Assembly: GCA_026692885.1 (NCBI GenBank)
Contig: JAPLNJ010000369.1
Span: 1 to 9,372, forward strand
DNA: 9,372 nucleotides
Direction of reading: 5' to 3'
Origin: Planctomycetota bacterium
GTDB taxonomy: Bacteria; Planctomycetota; Planctomycetia; Pirellulales; Pirellulaceae
Made by a program: the position numbers and the translations under genes. Positions within the stretch are counted from its first letter, which is position 1. Each line of letters opens with the position of its first letter. Positions 5,632-9,372 of this stretch are shown here, piece after piece. The notes under the pieces are model-generated. The model saw nothing but the letters and a program-made list of their open reading frames with translations. It ran no database searches and had not been told where the DNA came from.

Positions 5632-6681
5632 ATGCGTTTCACGGATTGGATCGCCCAAGTGGTGGCTCATCGCCGTGCACTGCAAGCGACGATCGGGGAC
5701 CTTTTGAAGTACCGCACCGAAGCCGTCGCACGCGGCTTGCAGGAGTGTATCGTCCACGGCACGACGACGCTCGGCGAGATTGCGACCCAACCCACCGTAG
5801 GGTACGACATCGCAAATCGTGGCCTCCTCATCCGCGACCGCGATCGCACCACGGTGTTTCTGGAGTTGATCGGGCTGTCAGAAAGCCGGATCGAGTCACT
5901 CGTGCAGTCGGCCCGCAAGCACTTGGCGACCGCCCAATCCGTGCGTGGCTGGAGGCCGGGCCTCAGCCCGCATGCGTCCTACACGGTCCACCCCAGGCTG
6001 CTCTCCCAGATCAGTCGGCTGTCGGCGGAGTCTGGAGTTCCCGTCGCAATGCATCTGGCGGAAAGCAGCGAGGAACTGGAACTGCTGACGTCTGCCGGCG
6101 GTCCGTTCGTGGAACTCTTGAAGAGTCTGGAGGCATGGGACCCCACCGCCATCCCGCTTGGCATCCGGCCGCTGGCCTATTTGGAACGGCTGGCCACAGC
6201 GTATCGAGTCCTGGTCATCCACGGCAATTATCTAAGCAGCGAGGAGATCAACTTCCTGGCGGCTCGCCGCGAACGCATGTCCGTTGTGTATTGCCCTCGG
6301 ACCCACGCCTATTTCGCACACGACGACTATCCGTTGGGTGCACTGCTGGAGGCGGGAGCAAACGTGGCGTTGGGCACCGACTCCCGCGCGTCGAACCCGG
6401 ACTTAAGCGTCCTGGCCGAGCTGCGTCACGCCTACTTCGCCCACCCGGAAATCCCCGCCGCTGCGATTTTGCGTCTGGGCACAGAAAATGGGGCACGGGC
6501 GTTGGGACTGGATAACGAAACCGGGAGCCTCGCGGTCGGGAAGCTGGCCGATCTGACCGTCGTGCCGTTGCCGGACGCAGAAACGAGCGACCCGCACGAG
6601 CTGGTATTCGCAGCCATTACGCCGGTTGTCATGACGTATCGATGTGGCAGCCTGATTGATGACTTACGCCGACAGCGGTAG
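5632..6681 (+). CDS. Amidohydrolase-family (metal-dependent hydrolase) protein, N-terminally truncated
   Basis: This 349-residue protein belongs to the amidohydrolase superfamily, close to the cytosine/guanine-deaminase and chlorohydrolase-like (MtaD/SsnA-type) group that hydrolyses C-N bonds with a bound metal ion. Most of the TIM barrel is present: SPHASYTVHP (112-121), HLAES with metal-ligand candidate His141 and Glu144, IHGNYLS with His197, CPRTH (221-225) and GTDSRASNPDLS with Asp250. The C-terminal AVGKLADLTV block (301-310) marks the return to the small beta-sandwich domain. Family members run about 420-450 residues and begin with a beta-sandwich segment and an HxH metal motif. Both are absent: the protein starts right after where they should be. 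The ATG at 5632 has no ribosome binding site and abuts a repeat copy. It is probably a decaying gene or one with lost or altered activity. Confidence 0.85.
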   Translation: MRFTDWIAQVVAHRRALQATIGDLLKYRTEAVARGLQECIVHGTTTLGEIATQPTVGYDIANRGLLIRDRDRTTVFLELIGLSESRIESLVQSARKHLATAQSVRGWRPGLSPHASYTVHPRLLSQISRLSAESGVPVAMHLAESSEELELLTSAGGPFVELLKSLEAWDPTAIPLGIRPLAYLERLATAYRVLVIHGNYLSSEEINFLAARRERMSVVYCPRTHAYFAHDDYPLGALLEAGANVALGTDSRASNPDLSVLAELRHAYFAHPEIPAAAILRLGTENGARALGLDNETGSLAVGKLADLTVVPLPDAETSDPHELVFAAITPVVMTYRCGSLIDDLRRQR

Positions 6682-6684
6682 AAT
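6656..6684 (+). promoter_or_regulatory. Sigma-70-like promoter candidate for the HAD gene
   Basis: TTGATG (6656-6661) matches the -35 consensus at four of six positions. After an ideal 17-base spacer comes TAGAAT (6679-6684), five of six to the -10 consensus. It overlaps the end of the amidohydrolase gene and would start transcription near 6690-6693, about 43 bases before the HAD ATG. It implies that the HAD gene need not depend on read-through from the truncated gene. Confidence 0.4.
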
Positions 6685-6701
6685 CCCCTGGATGACTAAG
6701 G

Positions 6702-6722
6702 TTGCGGCCCAGGCCGCCTGGG
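6702..6722. repeat. Hairpin in the HAD gene leader, same as in the FKBP leader
   Basis: The arms TTGCGGCC and AGGCCGCCT (6702-6719) are identical to those at 681-700; only the spacer differs (C here, GGG there). An alternative fold pairs CCCAGG (6708-6713) with CCTGGG (6717-6722). The element ends 15 bases before the HAD start; the FKBP copy ends 16 bases before its start. Confidence 0.5.
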
Positions 6723-6734
6723 AAACTGTGGTCC

Positions 6735-7619
6735 ATGTACGAAATCACACCGCACCATGAATTCTTCGTCGGGATCGACTCCGACGGTTGTACGTTCGAC
6801 ACCATGGAATTGAAGCACAAGGAGTGCTTCATCCCAAACACGATCAACTGCTATGGCCTGCAAGCGGTCAGCAAGTACGCGCGCGAGGCGGCCGAGTTCG
6901 TGAACCTGTACTCCAAGAGCCGCGGGATCAATCGCTTTCCGGCCCTGATCGAGGTCCTGGAGTGGCTGCAGAAACGGCCCGAAGTCCGGAATCGCAGCGT
7001 CCAGGTCAAAGTCCCGGCGGCAGTTGTGAAGTGGCTGGCGGAGGAAAGGCAACTCGGCGATCCGGCCCTGCAGGCCAAGGTCGCCGCCACCGGCGACCCC
7101 GAACTGCAGCAGTGCCTGGAATGGTCCGAGGCGATCAATGCCACGGTGGCCAAGATCGTGCGCGACGTGCCGCCGTTTCCCTTCGTACGTGAGAGTCTGG
7201 AAAAACTGAGCGGCCAAGCCGACATGGTCGTCTGCTCGGCCACGCCCACGGTGGCGCTGCAGGCCGAATGGAAAGAGCACGGCATCGACAAGTATGTCGA
7301 GGCGATCTGCGGGCAGGAGGTCGGCACCAAGAAAGATATCCTGACCAACGCCGCCAAGTACGCAGTCCAACATTCCCTGATGATCGGCGACGCGCCCGGC
7401 GACTACTCGGCGGCCCAAGCCAACAAGTGCCTGTTCTTCCCCATCAATCCCGGGGCGGAGGACGCGAGTTGGCAGCGATTCTACGAGGACGGTATCGACC
7501 GCTTCCTGAACGGAACCTTCGTCGGCGTGTACCAGCAGGAACTGTTGGTTGAGTTCGCCAACTACTTGCCCCAACGCCCGCCCTGGCCGGTCGTGGAGGA
7601 TGACCGGGTGACAAGGTGA
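6735..7619 (+). CDS. HAD-superfamily hydrolase (phosphatase-like)
   Basis: This 294-residue cytoplasmic protein has the complete haloacid-dehalogenase catalytic set: motif I GIDSDG with nucleophile Asp15 and acid/base Asp17, motif II Ser168 in VCSATP, motif III Lys199 or Lys200 in GTKKD, and motif IV GDAPGD (218-223). The 150 residues between motifs I and II are mostly helical and suit a C1-type cap, as in phosphoglycolate phosphatase-like enzymes. The cap is longer than usual for that group. The substrate cannot be read from sequence. The ATG at 6735 is preferred over a TTG at 6702, which lies in a repeat hairpin; the ribosome binding site (GGGAA, about 6720-6724) is weak. The last residues (DDRVTR) fall in repeat-like DNA shared with 4902-4915, so the original stop may have lain earlier. 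gnd follows after 172 bases. Confidence 0.85.
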   Translation: MYEITPHHEFFVGIDSDGCTFDTMELKHKECFIPNTINCYGLQAVSKYAREAAEFVNLYSKSRGINRFPALIEVLEWLQKRPEVRNRSVQVKVPAAVVKWLAEERQLGDPALQAKVAATGDPELQQCLEWSEAINATVAKIVRDVPPFPFVRESLEKLSGQADMVVCSATPTVALQAEWKEHGIDKYVEAICGQEVGTKKDILTNAAKYAVQHSLMIGDAPGDYSAAQANKCLFFPINPGAEDASWQRFYEDGIDRFLNGTFVGVYQQELLVEFANYLPQRPPWPVVEDDRVTR

Positions 7620-7639
7620 CGGCCGAGTCATCTGTCCCC

Positions 7640-7776
7640 CTGACCCCTGACCCCTGACCCCCTGACCCCTGACCCCTGACCCCTGACCCCCTGACCCCTG
7701 ACCCCCTGACCCCTGACCCCCTGACCCCTGACCCCTGACAACTGACAACTGACAACTGACAACTGACAACTGACAA
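7640..7776. repeat. Tandem array of 7-8 bp units upstream of gnd
   Basis: Nineteen CTGAC cores occur in a row, starting at 7640, 7647, 7654, 7662, 7669, 7676, 7683, 7691, 7698, 7706, 7713, 7721, 7728, 7735, 7742, 7749, 7756, 7763 and 7770. The first thirteen units are CTGACCC or CTGACCCC; the last six are CTGACAA. From 7683 to 7735 the spacings alternate mostly 8 and 7, a 15 bp higher-order unit. The array ends one to two bases before the A-rich stretch carrying the gnd ribosome binding site. The minus strand reads GGGGTCA repeatedly, a G-quadruplex-type sequence. It resembles in style the short tandem heptamer repeats known from cyanobacteria. Minus-strand reading frames crossing it are artefacts. 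Confidence 0.95.
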
Positions 7777-7791
7777 CAAAAGGAACCAACC

Positions 7792-9234
7792 ATGAGCAAC
7801 TGCGATTTCGGCCTGATCGGCCTGGACGTAATGGGCAGCAACCTGGCTTTGAATGTTGAAAGCCGCGGCTACCGCGTGGCGGTCAACAACCGCACGACGG
7901 AAAAAATGGAGAACTTCCTCGCAGGCCCGGCCGCGGGCAAGAACTTCGTCGGCTGCAAGACCCTCGAAGAACTCGTCCAGAACCTTGCCGCGCCGCGCAA
8001 GGTCATGTTGATGGTCAAAGCCGGCCCGGCGGTCGACGGCCTGATCGACCAGCTGATCCCGCTGCTGTCGCCGGGCGACGTGATCATCGACGGCGGCAAC
8101 ACGCGGTTTGATGAGACCGAACGCCGAACCAAGTCTGTTGAGTCGAAGGGCCTGCTGTTCATCGGCACCGGCGTGTCGGGTGGCGAAGAGGGTGCGCTCA
8201 AGGGTCCCAGCATGATGCCCGGCGGCAGTCCCGACGCGTGGCCGCTGGTGAAGCCGATCTTCCAAGCGATCTCGGCCAAGGTTGGTCCGTACGGCGACAT
8301 TCCCTGCTGCGAGTGGGTCGGACCGCGCGGCGCCGGGCACTATGTCAAGATGGTGCACAACGGCATCGAGTACGGCGACATGCAGTTGATCTGCGAGGCC
8401 TACGCCATGTTGAAGGGCGTGTTGGAGCTGACCAACGACGAGCTGTACAACGTGTTCGCCGAATGGAACAAGGGCGAGTTGCAGAGCTACCTGATCGAGA
8501 TCACCCGCGACATCTTTAGCGTTCGGGAACCCGAGACCGGCGAGGCCGTGGTGGACAAGATCCTGGACACGGCCGGGTCGAAGGGCACGGGCATGTGGAT
8601 GAGCCAATTGGCGTTGGATTTGGGCGTTCCCAGCACGCTGGTCACCGCCGCGGTTTACGCGCGCTATCTATCGACGCTCAAGGCAGATCGCGTGCGGGCC
8701 AGCGCGGTGCTGAAAGGTCCGACCGCCAAGCCGAGAATCAAGAACAAGGAGAAGTTCATCGAGCAGGTTCGGCAGGCGCTGTACGCCTCGAAGATCTGCA
8801 GCTATGCCCAGGGCTTTGTACAGTTGCAGGCCGCCGCCAAGACGCACAACTGGCCGCTGGATTACGGGGCTTGCGCGATGCTTTGGCGCGGCGGGTGCAT
8901 CATCCGAGCCCAGTTCCTGGACCGCATCAAGGAGGCCTTCAAGAAGAATCCGAACTTGGAGAATCTACTGTTGCACAAGTACTTCACCAGCGCCGTGCGC
9001 AAGGCCCAGAGCTCGTGGCGGACCGTGGTGATGACGGCCACCAAGTTCGGCATTCCGGTGCCTGCGTTCAGCACCGCGCTGGCCTACTACGACGGCTACC
9101 GCAGCGAGCGATTACCCGCCAACCTGCTGCAGGCCCAACGCGACTACTTCGGCGCCCACAAGTACCAGCGGCTGGACAAAGGCGAGGAGTTCTTCCACAC
9201 CGACTGGCTCCGCGAACGCAAGCAGCCGGAGTAA
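7792..9234 (+). CDS. gnd: 6-phosphogluconate dehydrogenase, decarboxylating
   Basis: This cytoplasmic enzyme converts 6-phosphogluconate and NADP to ribulose 5-phosphate, CO2 and NADPH in the oxidative pentose phosphate pathway. At 480 residues it is the full-length, long form. The Rossmann domain opens with GLIGLDVMGSNLALN (7-21), and NNRTTEK (32-38) at the end of strand 2 suits NADP binding. MMPGG (141-145) and GPRGAGHYVKMVHNGIEY (177-194) follow, the latter with catalytic Lys186, Asn190 and Glu193. The all-helical C-terminal domain includes WRGGCIIRAQFLDRI (365-379) and the tail YDGYRSERLPANLLQAQRDY (433-452), then FHTDW. No active-site residue is missing. AAAAGGAA (7777-7784) seven bases before the ATG is a strong ribosome binding site. 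The tandem array at 7640-7776 lies immediately upstream and probably in its promoter or leader. Confidence 0.97.
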   Translation: MSNCDFGLIGLDVMGSNLALNVESRGYRVAVNNRTTEKMENFLAGPAAGKNFVGCKTLEELVQNLAAPRKVMLMVKAGPAVDGLIDQLIPLLSPGDVIIDGGNTRFDETERRTKSVESKGLLFIGTGVSGGEEGALKGPSMMPGGSPDAWPLVKPIFQAISAKVGPYGDIPCCEWVGPRGAGHYVKMVHNGIEYGDMQLICEAYAMLKGVLELTNDELYNVFAEWNKGELQSYLIEITRDIFSVREPETGEAVVDKILDTAGSKGTGMWMSQLALDLGVPSTLVTAAVYARYLSTLKADRVRASAVLKGPTAKPRIKNKEKFIEQVRQALYASKICSYAQGFVQLQAAAKTHNWPLDYGACAMLWRGGCIIRAQFLDRIKEAFKKNPNLENLLLHKYFTSAVRKAQSSWRTVVMTATKFGIPVPAFSTALAYYDGYRSERLPANLLQAQRDYFGAHKYQRLDKGEEFFHTDWLRERKQPE

Positions 9235-9263
9235 CGGTGGGCAGGCTGATCCACCGTGTTGTT
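9235..9263 (+). terminator. Possible gnd terminator hairpin
   Basis: CGGTGG (9235-9240) pairs with CCACCG (9251-9256), with one further G-T pair possible, directly after the gnd TAA. TGTTGTT follows, a T-rich but interrupted tail. The position is right for an intrinsic terminator; the short stem and poor T-run make it a weak one. Confidence 0.4.
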
Positions 9264-9302
9264 CCGGCCGATTTCGACCCACTCGTGCCGGTAGCAACGC
9301 AG

Positions 9303-9352
9303 GCCGAAATAACTTCCCGGATGTCCGGCGGGGCACGGGGCACGGGTTCGGG
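9303..9352 (+). repeat. Repeat-end relic and short G-rich heptamer tract
   Basis: GCCGAAATAACTTCCCGG (9303-9320) matches 461-478 at 16 of 18 positions and resembles the end of the ~110 bp element (GAAATAACTTACCC at 1537). It is followed by two tandem GGGGCAC units (9330-9343) and two more GGG runs, giving four G-tracts with three-base loops by 9352. The window ends soon after, so whether a longer array follows cannot be seen. Confidence 0.5.
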
Positions 9353-9372
9353 AGTCGTTTTCAGTCAAGAGC

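Noticed and set aside
5604..6515. 303-codon plus-strand frame overlapping the amidohydrolase
   Set aside because: It is out of frame with a recognisable amidohydrolase barrel and gives Arg/Gly/Pro-rich sequence without motifs; it is a shadow.
7640..7776. CRISPR array
   Set aside because: The units are 7-8 bases and directly tandem with no unique spacers, and no cas gene is present.
6696..8607. Long minus-strand reading frames (6696-7841 and 7444-8607) crossing the tandem array
   Set aside because: They lie opposite the well-supported HAD and gnd genes. Their Ser/Val/Gln/Gly-rich repeats are only the translated heptamer array, and they show no family motif.

Overview
The window is GC-rich bacterial chromosomal DNA with seven intact or near-intact protein genes. 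Gene content and the style of the short intergenic repeats suggest a planctomycete (Pirellulales-like). That assignment is an inference from sequence style, not a proven placement. No rRNA, tRNA, CRISPR array, full insertion sequence, phage gene or defence gene was seen.

Layout. Positions 1-716 carry no gene I can support; they hold short inverted repeats and a weak promoter candidate. An exported FKBP-type prolyl isomerase follows (717-1487). The 577-base gap after it is packed with palindromic MITE-like or REP-like elements: two copies of a ~110 bp element, and a separate ~170 bp inverted repeat between them. Next is cutA (2065-2397), convergent with a complete minus-strand priA (2530-4815). 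Divergent from priA is nadD (4982-5593). It is followed by an amidohydrolase (5632-6681) that lacks its N-terminal part, including the first metal-binding HxH motif. A HAD-family phosphatase-like gene (6735-7619) comes next. A 19-unit heptamer/octamer tandem array (7640-7776) then lies directly in front of the ribosome binding site of gnd, the decarboxylating 6-phosphogluconate dehydrogenase (7792-9234). The last 138 bases hold a hairpin and a G-rich tract.

How the genes relate. Most are housekeeping genes and do not form one pathway: protein folding (FKBP), replication restart (PriA), NAD synthesis (NadD) and the oxidative pentose phosphate pathway (Gnd). The plus-strand run nadD - amidohydrolase - HAD - gnd could be partly co-transcribed. 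A promoter candidate in front of the HAD gene and the tandem array in front of gnd suggest separate units. A phosphatase-type gene next to gnd allows a speculative metabolite-repair link.

The most interesting signals are non-coding: (i) a repeat copy sitting exactly where the amidohydrolase loses its N-terminus; (ii) the C-rich array, whose opposite strand is an ideal G-quadruplex sequence, just upstream of gnd; (iii) the same hairpin at nearly the same distance from two start codons; (iv) a dispersed repeat end that occurs at least six times between genes. I found no convincing new multi-gene system.
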